A stretch of 64,000 nucleotides of DNA from Deltaproteobacteria bacterium. Lineage in GTDB: Bacteria; Myxococcota_A; UBA9160; SMWR01. The stretch lies in NCBI GenBank assembly GCA_019310965.1, contig JAFDDG010000002.1:1-64000 (forward strand), written 5' to 3'. Of this stretch, positions 40,793 through 49,117 are shown piece by piece. The translations under genes and the position numbers were made by a program. Numbering within the stretch: position 1 is the stretch's first letter; every line of letters starts with the position of its first letter. The notes under the pieces were generated by a model that was not told the origin of the DNA, searched no databases, and worked only from the letters and a program-made list of their open reading frames with translations.

Positions 40793-41968
40793 ATGGATCT
40801 GCGCTTCACCGACGAGGACGAGGCCTTCCGCCGCGACGTCGCGGCGTTTCTCGAGGCCGAGCTCGGCGGCCCGTTCAGCGCCGTGCGTCACCGCGGCGGA
40901 CCCGGCGACGAGAGCGCACTGATCGACGAGCGAAAGGCCTGGGAGAAACGCCTGGGAGAAGCCGGCTGGATCGGCCTCTCGTGGCCCAAGCCCCTGGGCG
41001 GACGCGAGCTGCCGCTGATGCAGCAGGTGATCTTCTACGAGGAGTACGCGCGCGCCGGTGGACCGGGGCGCGTGAACCACATGGGCGAGAACCTCGTCGC
41101 TCCCACGGTCATCGCTTACGGCAGCGAGGAGCAGAAGCAGCGGTTCCTGCCGCCCATCTTGAAGGGCGAGGCGATCTGGTGTCAGGGCTACTCCGAACCG
41201 AACGCCGGCTCGGATCTCGCCAACGTGCAGACCAAGGCACGACTCGAAGGCGAGGAGTGGATCATCGACGGCCAGAAGGTGTGGACGTCCTGGGCCGAGG
41301 CCGCGGACTGGTGCTTCGTGATCGCGCGCTGCGATCCCGATTCGCAGCGCCACAAGGGACTCGTCTACCTGCTGGTGCCCATGCACCAGCAGGGCGTCGA
41401 GCTGCGCCCGATCCTGCAGATGACCGGTGACGCCGAGTTCTGCGAGACCTTCTTCGACGGCGCCCGCACCGCCAAGGGAAACATCCTCGGGCAACCGGGC
41501 GACGGCTGGAAAGTGGCGATGGCCACACTCGGTTTCGAGCGCGGCGCCTCGACCCTCGGCCAGCAGATGAACTTCCGCCAGGAGCTCGACAGCATCGCCG
41601 AGGTCGCGCGCAGCAACGGCAAGATCGATGACCCGATCATCCGTCAGCGGCTGGCCGATGCATGGATGGGTCTCGAGATCCAACGCTACAACGCGCTGCG
41701 CACGCTCTCCGATTCGGGCGACGCCGCGGGCGGTGCCGCCATGGTGACGAAGCTTCACTGGGCCAGCTGGCACCGCGATCTCGGCAAGCTGGCCCTCGAC
41801 GTGCTCGGCCCGGAGGGAGAGATCGCCGAGGCTTTTCCCTACGCGCTGACTCGCCTGCAGCGAATGGCGCTCTTCGTCCGCTCGGACACGCTCTACGGCG
41901 GATCGAATGAAATCCAGCGCAACATCATCAGCGAGCGTGCCCTCGGCATGCCGCGGGAGGCCCGATGA
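40793..41968 (+). CDS. fadE30: Acyl-CoA dehydrogenase, FadE30-like
   Basis: 391 residues. Full ACAD layout: FYEEYARAGGPGRVNHMGENL, GYSEPNAGSDLANVQT (FAD-binding), GQKVWTSWAEAADWCFVIAR, and YGGSNEIQRNIISERALG at the end. From memory this matches mycobacterial FadE30, which desaturates the side chain of 5-OH HIP-CoA. The residue equivalent to the classical catalytic Glu (YEG in MCAD) is Gly here (YGG), as in other steroid ACADs. GGGAG lies 6 nt before the ATG. IpdF follows with a 4-bp overlap. Confidence 0.85.
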   Translation: MDLRFTDEDEAFRRDVAAFLEAELGGPFSAVRHRGGPGDESALIDERKAWEKRLGEAGWIGLSWPKPLGGRELPLMQQVIFYEEYARAGGPGRVNHMGENLVAPTVIAYGSEEQKQRFLPPILKGEAIWCQGYSEPNAGSDLANVQTKARLEGEEWIIDGQKVWTSWAEAADWCFVIARCDPDSQRHKGLVYLLVPMHQQGVELRPILQMTGDAEFCETFFDGARTAKGNILGQPGDGWKVAMATLGFERGASTLGQQMNFRQELDSIAEVARSNGKIDDPIIRQRLADAWMGLEIQRYNALRTLSDSGDAAGGAAMVTKLHWASWHRDLGKLALDVLGPEGEIAEAFPYALTRLQRMALFVRSDTLYGGSNEIQRNIISERALGMPREAR

Positions 41969-42747
41969 GCCGCGTGGTTCCGCCCTACCCCGAAGGCCGC
42001 GACCTGCTGGCCGGCAAGACCCTCGTCGTGACCGCAGCAGCCGGCACCGGCATCGGTTTCTGGACGGCACGACGCGCTGCGGAGGAGGGGGCGACCGTTC
42101 TCATCTCCGATTTCCACGAGCGGCGCCTCGGGGAAGCAGCAGAGCAGATCGAAAAGGCGAGCGGGCAACGTCCCGCGACCTGCTTGTGTGACGTGACGAA
42201 CGCCGAGCAGGTGGAAGCTCTCGCCCAGACCGCCATCCGTGAGCTCGGGCAGGTGGACGTACTCGTGAACAATGCCGGGCTCGGGGGCAACGCCAACGTC
42301 GTCGACATGACCGACGAAGCCTGGAACCGGGTGCTCGACATCACGCTGAATGGAACGTTCCGCGTCACCCGTGCCTTTCTGCCGCACATGCTCGAACGCC
42401 AGACGGGCGTCGTCGTGAACAACGCGTCGGTGCTCGGTTGGCGGGCCCAACCGGGGCAATCGCACTATGCAGCGGCCAAGGCCGGCGTAATGGCCTTCAC
42501 GCGCTGCGTCGCCATGGAGGCCGCGGAGGCCGGCGTGCGGGTCAACGCAGTTGCGCCGAGCATCGCGAACCACGAGTTCCTGTCGAAGGGCATGCCGGAA
42601 GGCCTGATCGAGGAGCTCTGCGCGAAAGAGGCCTTCGGCCGGGCCGCCGAGCCGTGGGAAGTAGCCAACTGCATCGTCTTTCTGGCCAGCGACTACTCGA
42701 GCTACATGACCGGCGAGATCCTCTCGGTCAGCAGCCAACACCCCTGA
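41965..42747 (+). CDS. ipdF: SDR, IpdF-like
   Basis: 260 residues. VVTAAAGTGIG replaces the usual TGxxxGIG, followed by SDFHERRLGEA, LVNNAGLGGNANVVDMTD, NNASVLGWRAQPGQSHYAAAK and the C-terminal AFGRAAEPWEVAN and SVSSQHP. From memory this is a close match to M. tuberculosis Rv3559c (IpdF), an SDR acting on the C5 position during HIP-CoA breakdown, and the fadE30-ipdF order is the same. The TAAAGTGIG cofactor loop is a recognisable quirk of this orthologue group. It overlaps fadE30 by 4 bp. Confidence 0.88.
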   Translation: MSRVVPPYPEGRDLLAGKTLVVTAAAGTGIGFWTARRAAEEGATVLISDFHERRLGEAAEQIEKASGQRPATCLCDVTNAEQVEALAQTAIRELGQVDVLVNNAGLGGNANVVDMTDEAWNRVLDITLNGTFRVTRAFLPHMLERQTGVVVNNASVLGWRAQPGQSHYAAAKAGVMAFTRCVAMEAAEAGVRVNAVAPSIANHEFLSKGMPEGLIEELCAKEAFGRAAEPWEVANCIVFLASDYSSYMTGEILSVSSQHP

Positions 42748-42766
42748 TCCGAAAGGACCCCGCCGC

Positions 42767-43228
42767 ATGACCGTGATCTTCGAAACCCCGGCCAAGCTCA
42801 AGGAGGCCGTCGGCCAGCAGCTTGGCACCTCCGAGTGGCTCGAGATCGACCAGAAGCGCATCGACCTCTTCGCCGAGGCCACCGGCGACCACCAGTGGAT
42901 CCACGTCGATCCGGAGAAGGCGAAGGACGGCCCCTTCGGCACGACGATCGCACACGGCTACCTCACCCAGTCGCTGGTGAACTTCTTCATGCCGCAGATC
43001 ATCGAGGTGCGCGGTGTGAAGATGGGCATCAACTACGGAGCCGACAAGCTGCGCTTCCCGGCTCCAGTGCCGGTGGGCTCGAAAGTGCGCGGCAAGGGCG
43101 AGCTCATCGAGGCCAGCGACACGAAGGACGGCGCCGTCCAGGCGATCGTGCGCGTCGTCGTCGAGATCGAGGGCGGAGAACGACCGGCCTGCGTGATCGA
43201 CACCATCAGCCGCTTCTACCCGGCCTGA
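42767..43228 (+). CDS. MaoC-family (R)-specific enoyl-CoA hydratase
   Basis: 153 residues, single hot-dog domain. FAEATGDHQWIHVDPEKAK carries the catalytic Asp and His of hydratase 2, and TIAHGYLTQSLVNFF the following Gly/Ser helix. Length is normal for a one-domain (R)-hydratase. GAAAGGA lies about 9 nt before the ATG, 19 bp after ipdF. It could hydrate the enoyl-CoA made by FadE30 or a later ring-derived enoyl-CoA. Confidence 0.9.
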   Translation: MTVIFETPAKLKEAVGQQLGTSEWLEIDQKRIDLFAEATGDHQWIHVDPEKAKDGPFGTTIAHGYLTQSLVNFFMPQIIEVRGVKMGINYGADKLRFPAPVPVGSKVRGKGELIEASDTKDGAVQAIVRVVVEIEGGERPACVIDTISRFYPA

Positions 43229-43236
43229 GGGATGCC

Positions 43237-44016
43237 ATGACCGCCAGCGACCCGCTCGGGCAATTCCGCCTCGACGGCAAAGTGGCCCTCGTCACCGGCG
43301 GCAGCCGCGGACTCGGCAAGGAGCTGGTGCTCGCCTTTGCACGCTGCGGCGCCGACGTGGTGATCGCGAGCCGCAAGGAGGAGAGCTGCGTCGCCCTCGC
43401 CGATGCGGTGAAGTCCGAGACCGGCCGCCGCGCACTGCCCGTCCGCTGCCACGTGGCGAAGTGGAGCGACTGCGATGCGCTGGTCGAGAATGCCCTCGGC
43501 GAGTTCGGCAAGGTCGACGTGCTGGTGAACAACGCCGGTAGCTCGCCGCTCTACCCGTCCCTCATCGAGATCTCGGAAGAGCTCTACGACAAGGTGATGG
43601 GCACCAACTTGAAGGGTGCCTTTCGACTGTCGGCGTTGCTCGGCACGAAGATGGCCGAGGGCGACGGCGGCTCGATCATCAACGTGAGCAGCATCGGCTC
43701 GGTGATGCCGAGTCCCGGAGAAATCCCCTACGCCGCCGCGAAGGCGGCGCTCAACAACCTGACGGAGGGCATGGCGCGCGCCTTCGCCCCCAAAGTTCGC
43801 GTCAACTGCATCATGCCCGGTGCATTCCTCACCGACATCAGCAAGGCGTGGTCGCCGCAGATGAAGGATGCGCTCACGAGCATGGCGGCGCTCGGCCGTG
43901 CCGGCGAGCCCGACGAGATCGTCGGCGCCGCTCTCTATCTGGCGAGCGACGCCGGCCGCTATTCCACTGGCTCGATCATCAAAGTGGATGGCGGCGCTGC
44001 CTACGGGCATGGTTGA
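43237..44016 (+). CDS. Short-chain dehydrogenase/reductase
   Basis: 259 residues. TGGSRGLG, LVNNAGSSPLYP, YAAAKAALNNL and SIIKVDGGAAYG are all present; the Arg in SRKEES suggests NADP. Layout close to the SDR at 13548-14318. It follows the MaoC hydratase by 8 bp, so a 3-hydroxyacyl-CoA dehydrogenase step right after hydration is an attractive guess. The stop overlaps the Ddn-like gene start by 8 bp. Confidence 0.9.
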   Translation: MTASDPLGQFRLDGKVALVTGGSRGLGKELVLAFARCGADVVIASRKEESCVALADAVKSETGRRALPVRCHVAKWSDCDALVENALGEFGKVDVLVNNAGSSPLYPSLIEISEELYDKVMGTNLKGAFRLSALLGTKMAEGDGGSIINVSSIGSVMPSPGEIPYAAAKAALNNLTEGMARAFAPKVRVNCIMPGAFLTDISKAWSPQMKDALTSMAALGRAGEPDEIVGAALYLASDAGRYSTGSIIKVDGGAAYGHG

Positions 44017-44500
44017 GCCGCAAGCGATGCTCGCCTGGCTCAACCGCATTGGGATCGCCGCGTCCTCCTCGAAGATCGGCGGCATCGTCTACGACAAGTT
44101 GTGCCGGCGCATCGACCGCGTGTTGATCCCGCTGACCGGCGCGCGCCTGGCCATGGGCCCGCCGGGCCAGACGCTGCTGCTCACGACCACGGGTGCAAAG
44201 AGCGGCAAACCGCGGGTGGCCTCGCTCGCGTATCTGAACGAAGGCGACGACCTCGTCATCATCGCCTCGAAGGGCGGCGCCCCCGTGCACCCGGGCTGGT
44301 ATCACAACCTGAAGGCAGATCCACACACCAGAGTGCAGCACCGCGGCGGCAGTGAAGAACGCATCGCCCGTGAGGCCACCGGCGAAGAGCGCGACCGGCT
44401 CTACGCAAGGATGGGCGGAACGTTCGCGAACTTCCTTGCCTACCAAGAGCGAGCGACGAACCGCCGAATTCCGGTGATGCTGCTGTCGAAGCCTCAGTAA
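44009..44500 (+). CDS. Deazaflavin (F420)-dependent nitroreductase-family (Ddn-like) protein
   Basis: 163 residues from ATG 44009 (an in-frame ATG at 44027 is the alternative). Ddn landmarks: LLLTTTGAKSGKPRVASLAYL, IIASKGGAPVHPGWYHNLKADP and IPVMLLSKP at the end. The GWYHNLKADP segment is the typical F420-binding strand. It ends the fadE30-ipdF operon; the mirror operon across the shared operator also carries a Ddn-like gene. The convergent carboxylesterase overlaps its end by 7 bp. Confidence 0.9.
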   Translation: MVEPQAMLAWLNRIGIAASSSKIGGIVYDKLCRRIDRVLIPLTGARLAMGPPGQTLLLTTTGAKSGKPRVASLAYLNEGDDLVIIASKGGAPVHPGWYHNLKADPHTRVQHRGGSEERIAREATGEERDRLYARMGGTFANFLAYQERATNRRIPVMLLSKPQ

Positions 44501-46326
44501 CGCAGCGGCGGCGGCAAGAGATCCGTGCAGGCGCCGCCTTCCTGCTGCGCATACTCCGCGGCGCTCAGGACGGATCCACCCCGCACCATCTCGCGATACA
44601 CCTCACAGCGTTCGGCCGGCGTCTCGAGGCGTGGATCTCGCGCCACATCCGCGAGCACGGACGCCCGGGTCACGGTGTCTCCGGACATGTGGGTGCCGCC
44701 GTCGTCGTCGGTATCCAGGATCAGGAAGCTGCCACCGCGCGCATCCCATGGCTCCCAGCGCACGAGATTCCCCTCACGCCCCGTGCCCGGATCACCGGTA
44801 TAGGCGAACTGAGACCAGTAGGACATCATCGAGCGCGACAGCGCCTCGTCGAGTGCCGCACGATCCGGATCGAAGACGAACGGGGTCGCGGCGCCGAGTG
44901 TCAGACGCCCGAACACGAAGGGGATCTCCAGCGCATGTCCCGCACCCAGCCAGTGCGCAATGTCGAGCCACAGGAGCCGCGGCTCGTGATCCCAATCGAA
45001 TCGGTAGCCGTAGACACTCGGCCCCTGCACCCCGCGCATCGCCGCCGCGGGCTCGTCGACGCCCATCGCCTTCCAGACCCGACTGGCGAAATCCGTCGTC
45101 GCCTCGTACATCCTCTCGTTGCGCAGGGCGACGGGGAGCTGAAACAGGTGGCGCACGTGTGGCGACGTGAAGAGCTGAAACGTGCGCACCTCGTCGCGGT
45201 TCGACCCCAGGATGACCGGAACCCGATTGTAGTCGCCGCGACGGTATGCCTCGAGTGATCCGAAACGAGAGAGCACGAAGCCGTCCTGCAGCAGGCGCGG
45301 GTTCTCGTACATGGCAGCCATCTCGTCCGGCAGGTAGAGCCGCAGGAAATCCGGCGCCGGCACACCGCGCAGCAGCTCTGCGATCTCCTCGTGCGTCATG
45401 GACGCGACCCTCGCCTTGCCGGTCGCACGATCGACAGCTCGCCTTTCGCGCTCGAGCAGGCGCAGCAGGATCTCGCTCGAGCTCGCGTCGTCGCCGGGCT
45501 CGGGATCATCCACATAGTTCTCGGCCTGGGCCAGCGTCTTGCCGTGCGCCCAGCCGCTCTGGGAGATCGCACGCTGGAACAGACCCTTCGCACGGGGCGA
45601 GCGCAACAGAGCCAGCACGTTGGTACCGCCGGCCGACTCGCCGAAGAGGGTCACGCGAGTCGGATCCCCGCCAAACGCCGCAATGTTGTCCCGCACCCAC
45701 TCGAGAGCGGCGATGGCATCCAGGGTGCCGTAGTTGCCGGAGCGGTCCTCGGGGCTCGCATCGGCAGCCTGCAGCGCCGGATGCCGGAACCAGCCGAACC
45801 CCCCCAGGCGATACTGAAACGACACCACCACCACCCGGCGCTCACCGGCCAACGCGCTGCCGTCGTAGAGCGCGGCGTGGCCTTGGCTGTTGCCCCCACC
45901 GTGAATCCACACCATCACCGGCAACGCCAGCAGGCCCTCGGGCACCTCCGCCGGCTCGAAACGCGGTGCATACACGTTGAGGGTCAGGCAATCCTCGCTG
46001 CCGGCGGGCTCTCCCGCGGGCCCCTCGGCGCCGACGGGTCCGGCGAGCTGCATGCACGGCGCGCCGAAGGTCAGCGCCTCGCGCGTACCGCTCCAGGGCT
46101 CGGCGGGCCGAGGCGCGCGCCAGCGCAGCTCTCCGACGGGCGGTTGCGCGAACGGAACGCCGAGCCAGGTGTGACCTCCCTCGGCATCGGCAAGGCCGAT
46201 CAGCTCGCCGGCGGAGGTGGAACGCCGAGCCGCCGGATCGGGCAAGGGGGCCGCGGGCACCGACCCACCACACGCGCAGAGCCATGAGGCGAGAAGCAGC
46301 AGCGCGGGCAGCGGACGTCGCACCAC
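44494..46326 (-). CDS. Type-B carboxylesterase, lipoprotein
   Basis: 610 residues. A lipobox-like end of the signal peptide (LLLLASWLCAC, Cys about residue 19) predicts an outer-membrane or periplasmic lipoprotein. Carboxylesterase-B landmarks: LGVPFAQPPVGELRWRAPRP, SEDCLTLNVYAP, VMVWIHGGGNSQG (oxyanion hole) and TLFGESAGG with the nucleophile Ser; the C-terminal GAGHALEIPFVF carries the catalytic His. It may release an ester-bound substrate outside the cell before import. The start is GTG. It reads against the fadE30 operon and may be unrelated to it. Confidence 0.9.
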   Translation of the reverse strand: MVRRPLPALLLLASWLCACGGSVPAAPLPDPAARRSTSAGELIGLADAEGGHTWLGVPFAQPPVGELRWRAPRPAEPWSGTREALTFGAPCMQLAGPVGAEGPAGEPAGSEDCLTLNVYAPRFEPAEVPEGLLALPVMVWIHGGGNSQGHAALYDGSALAGERRVVVVSFQYRLGGFGWFRHPALQAADASPEDRSGNYGTLDAIAALEWVRDNIAAFGGDPTRVTLFGESAGGTNVLALLRSPRAKGLFQRAISQSGWAHGKTLAQAENYVDDPEPGDDASSSEILLRLLERERRAVDRATGKARVASMTHEEIAELLRGVPAPDFLRLYLPDEMAAMYENPRLLQDGFVLSRFGSLEAYRRGDYNRVPVILGSNRDEVRTFQLFTSPHVRHLFQLPVALRNERMYEATTDFASRVWKAMGVDEPAAAMRGVQGPSVYGYRFDWDHEPRLLWLDIAHWLGAGHALEIPFVFGRLTLGAATPFVFDPDRAALDEALSRSMMSYWSQFAYTGDPGTGREGNLVRWEPWDARGGSFLILDTDDDGGTHMSGDTVTRASVLADVARDPRLETPAERCEVYREMVRGGSVLSAAEYAQQEGGACTDLLPPPLRY

Positions 46327-46651
46327 ACGACGCTAGCCAATCGAGACACAGCCCTGGAGAGGGCGAGCGAGCGAGATTCGCGCCTGCCGCGGCCCCGGCC
46401 AGCGGAGCCCGATCCTCTGGGCGCCACCAGCCGCGCTTTTCTCGGCTGCATCGGATGGCAGAACGGGGGACAGCGAGCTAACCTCCTGCGGTCGGAAGTC
46501 GGGGTGACGCCACACCGCGCCATGCGCGCCCGCGAATTTCCCTGGCCCGGCAACGTCCATCTCCGTGCAGCCCAGTTTCGTTTCCAACCCTCGCTCGCTG
46601 CCCCCGGGGAACCGGCGGCGACCGGGCACATCTCATCAGAATGGGGAGAAC
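46327..46651. other. Intergenic stretch upstream of the HiPIP gene
   Basis: About 325 bases between the divergent carboxylesterase and HiPIP genes. No supported ORF. It should hold both promoters; I see no convincing -35/-10 pair. The only clear signal is GGGGAGA about 4 nt before the HiPIP ATG. Confidence 0.5.
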
Positions 46652-46969
46652 ATGAAGGATTCCAAGAAGTCGATGGACCGGCGGGAGTTTCTCGCCGCAG
46701 GCCTGACCACGGCAGCACTGCTTCCGGGTGCGCTGCTCACAGCGAAGACGGCGCAGGCCAGCGAAAAACTCGTCACCGCCTTGCCGGGTGCCGCGCCGAT
46801 GGTCACCGCCCTGCAGTACGTGGACGAGTCGGCCAAGGCAGACCAGAACTGCAGCAACTGCCAGCTCTACGTCGCCGGCCAGGAGGGCACCGGCAAGTGC
46901 CAGATCTTCCCCATGGGTGTGGTGAAGGAGACCGGCTACTGCGTGTCCTGGGCCCTGAAAGTCGCCTGA
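46652..46969 (+). CDS. High-potential iron-sulfur protein (HiPIP), Tat-exported
   Basis: 105-residue precursor. The N-terminus carries a twin-Arg signal (DRREFLAAGLTTAALLPGALL), so the protein folds with its 4Fe-4S cluster before export. Four cluster Cys are C67 and C70 (NCSNC), C83 and C97, the HiPIP spacing. Such proteins carry electrons in the periplasm at high potential, in respiratory or photosynthetic chains. Monocistronic with a strong stem-loop behind it. A short frame reaching 46565 lacks the Tat start and is not used. Confidence 0.92.
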   Translation: MKDSKKSMDRREFLAAGLTTAALLPGALLTAKTAQASEKLVTALPGAAPMVTALQYVDESAKADQNCSNCQLYVAGQEGTGKCQIFPMGVVKETGYCVSWALKVA

Positions 46970-46992
46970 GCCCACCAGCTCACACGATCCCA

Positions 46993-47025
46993 AGCGACCG
47001 ATCGGCGGCGAGCCGGTCGGTCGCT
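46993..47025. terminator. Strong stem-loop between convergent HiPIP and FadE genes
   Basis: AGCGACCGA at 46993-47001 pairs perfectly with TCGGTCGCT at 47017-47025. Four more pairs (one G-U) extend the stem inward around a 7-nt loop. It lies 24 bp after the HiPIP stop and 22 bp before the FadE stop. T-runs are weak (GTTT just after on the plus strand), so it may be a bidirectional, imperfect terminator. Confidence 0.6.
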
Positions 47026-47046
47026 CCCGTTTGGGCCCTCGGCGCG

Positions 47047-48183
47047 TTAGAAGACGAGCCCTGCGATCCGTTCGCGGTGCCAGCTGGCGTCGCCGAGGAA
47101 GGTCTCGGTCGACTTGGCGCGCTTGAAGTGCAGATGCGGATCGTACTCCCAGGTGAAGCCGATGCCGCCAAAGATCTGGATCGCATCCGCCGCGCAGCGG
47201 AAGTAGGCCTCGGAGCAGGTGGCCTTGGCGAGGGACGCCGCCACCGGAAGCGCGTCGCCATCTTCGGCCGCGACGCAGCCCGCGTAGTAGGCGGCGGAGC
47301 GCGCGCACTCTACGCTGAGCATCATGTCGGCGGCCTTGTGCTTGAGCGCCTGGAACGAGCCGATCACGCGGCCGAACTGCACGCGCTCCTTCGCGTACTC
47401 GACGGAGAGGTCGAGGCAGCGCTGCGCCCCTCCCACCTGCTCGGCGGAGACGCCGACGGCGGCCAGATCGAGCACTTTGCGCAGCGCCGGCCACGCGCTG
47501 CCGGCCTCACCGAGACTCGCCTCGGCGGGAACCCGTACGCCGTCGAGCCGAAACTCTGCCTGGCGGCGCGTCTGATCGACGGTGGGGAGCGCGGTGATGG
47601 TCAGGCCCGCTGCGTCCGACGGTACGAGAAATAGGCTCACGCCGTCTTCCCCGCTGCTGCCTGCGGCGCGGGCGGCCACCACGATCAGATCGGCGTTGGC
47701 CCCATCCGGAACAAAACGCTTGGTGCCCGTCAACACGAAGTCGCCACCGTCCGGCGTCGCGACGCTGGCAATGCCATCCGCATCCCAGCGTCCGGAGGGC
47801 TCGCTGAAGGCGAGCGTACAGCGCAGCTGGCCTTCGGCCAGCGCCGGCAGGTGCTCCTGCTTCTGGGCAACGCTACCCGCCACGAGCAGCGCGTTGCCAC
47901 CGAGACACACCGTCGAGAAGAAGGGCGCGCAGAGCAACGCCTCGCCCGTCGTTTCGAGCAGCGCCACCAGCTCGACCCACGAGAGGCCGAGCCCGCCGTA
48001 CTCCTCGGGCACCAGCAGTGCCGGCCAACCGAGCTCGCTACCGATGCGCTTCCACACATCGGCGTCGTAGCCCTGCTCGCTGGTCATGGCCGCGCGCACC
48101 TGCTCCGACGAGCAATGATCGGCGAGAAAGCCACGCGCCATGGCGCGCAGCTCTTCCTGCTCCTCGTTGAAGGCAAAGTTCAC
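47047..48183 (-). CDS. Acyl-CoA dehydrogenase (steroid-locus FadE)
   Basis: 378 residues from GTG 48183 with GAGGAG 8 nt upstream. ACAD layout with MARGFLADHCSSEQVRAAM, LVPEEYGGLGLSWVELVALLE, FSEPSGRWDADG and KERVQFGRVIGSFQALKHK (helix with the FAD/partner interface). The C-terminal FGGIGFTWEYDPHLHFKRA is normal, but the usual YEGTxxIQ motif is absent. This suggests a subunit of a heteromeric alpha2beta2 ACAD of the FadE32/FadE33 sort. Last gene of the ipdA operon, 10 bp after the SDR. Confidence 0.85.
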   Translation of the reverse strand: MNFAFNEEQEELRAMARGFLADHCSSEQVRAAMTSEQGYDADVWKRIGSELGWPALLVPEEYGGLGLSWVELVALLETTGEALLCAPFFSTVCLGGNALLVAGSVAQKQEHLPALAEGQLRCTLAFSEPSGRWDADGIASVATPDGGDFVLTGTKRFVPDGANADLIVVAARAAGSSGEDGVSLFLVPSDAAGLTITALPTVDQTRRQAEFRLDGVRVPAEASLGEAGSAWPALRKVLDLAAVGVSAEQVGGAQRCLDLSVEYAKERVQFGRVIGSFQALKHKAADMMLSVECARSAAYYAGCVAAEDGDALPVAASLAKATCSEAYFRCAADAIQIFGGIGFTWEYDPHLHFKRAKSTETFLGDASWHRERIAGLVF

Positions 48184-48193
48184 GCCGGGCTCC

Positions 48194-49096
48194 TCAAGTG
48201 CCGTGGACCTTCTGGGGAGGCACGCGCTTGCCGAGTAACTCGGCAACGGCTCCGCCGACTTCGTCCGGCGCCCAGCGCGCGCCCTTGTCGACCACCTCGC
48301 CGGAGCGCCAGCCATCCGCAATGCTGATCTCGCCACCCGCCAGCTCGAAGATGCAACCGGTCACATCCCTAGACTCGGAGCTACCGAGCCAGACCACGAG
48401 AGGCGAGATGTTGCCCGGATTCATGGCGTCGAAACCATCCTCGGGCTTCGCCATCATGTCGGCAAACACCTCTTCCGTCATGCGCGTGCGCGCGGAGGGA
48501 GCAATGGCGTTCGACGTGATGCCGTAGCGGCCGAGCTCGGCGGCCTGGTTGAGGGTCAGCGTCGCGATACCGGCCTTTGCCGCCGAGTAGCTGCTCTGGC
48601 CGATGCTGCCCTGGAGGCCCGCACCCGAGCTCGTATTGATGATGCGCGCGTCGACCGGATTGCCGGCCTTCGACTCGCCGCGCCAGTACTCGCAGGCGTG
48701 GCGTGCGAGACAGAAATGGCCCTTCAGATGCACGCGGATGATCGCGTCCCACTCCTCTTCGCTGCACGAGACGAACATGCGGTCGCGCACGAAGCCCGCG
48801 TTGTTCACCACGATATCGAGCCGCCCGAAGGCGTCGAGCGTCTGCTTCACCAGCGCGCCGGTCTGCTCCCAATCCGCCACATCGGCACCGTTGGCAATGG
48901 CTTCGCCGCCAGCTGCGCGGATGGCGTCCACCACCTCGCCCGCGGGGCCATCGGTACCCCCGCTGCCGTCGAGCTCGACGCCGATATCGTTCACCACCAC
49001 CTTCGCGCCCTCGGCGGCGAAGGCGAGCGCGTGCTCGCGCCCGATGCCGCGCGCGGCGCCGGTGATGATGACCACCCGTCCGTCACAGATTCCCAT
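48194..49096 (-). CDS. SDR of the 17-beta-HSD4 type, Rv3548c-like
   Basis: 300 residues. MGICDGRVVIITGAARGIG, VVNDIGVELDGSGGTDGP, VVNNAGFVRDRMFVSCSEEEWD and SSYSAAKAGIA. From memory this closely follows M. tuberculosis Rv3548c, which lies in the cholesterol ring C/D gene set. Probably a 3-hydroxyacyl-CoA dehydrogenase in late ring degradation, feeding the FadA6-type thiolase encoded 21 bp upstream. The SDR at 10350-11252 is a second copy of this type outside the locus. Confidence 0.88.
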   Translation of the reverse strand: MGICDGRVVIITGAARGIGREHALAFAAEGAKVVVNDIGVELDGSGGTDGPAGEVVDAIRAAGGEAIANGADVADWEQTGALVKQTLDAFGRLDIVVNNAGFVRDRMFVSCSEEEWDAIIRVHLKGHFCLARHACEYWRGESKAGNPVDARIINTSSGAGLQGSIGQSSYSAAKAGIATLTLNQAAELGRYGITSNAIAPSARTRMTEEVFADMMAKPEDGFDAMNPGNISPLVVWLGSSESRDVTGCIFELAGGEISIADGWRSGEVVDKGARWAPDEVGGAVAELLGKRVPPQKVHGT

Positions 49097-49117
49097 CTTT
49101 TCGTTTCCTTCCTTCGG

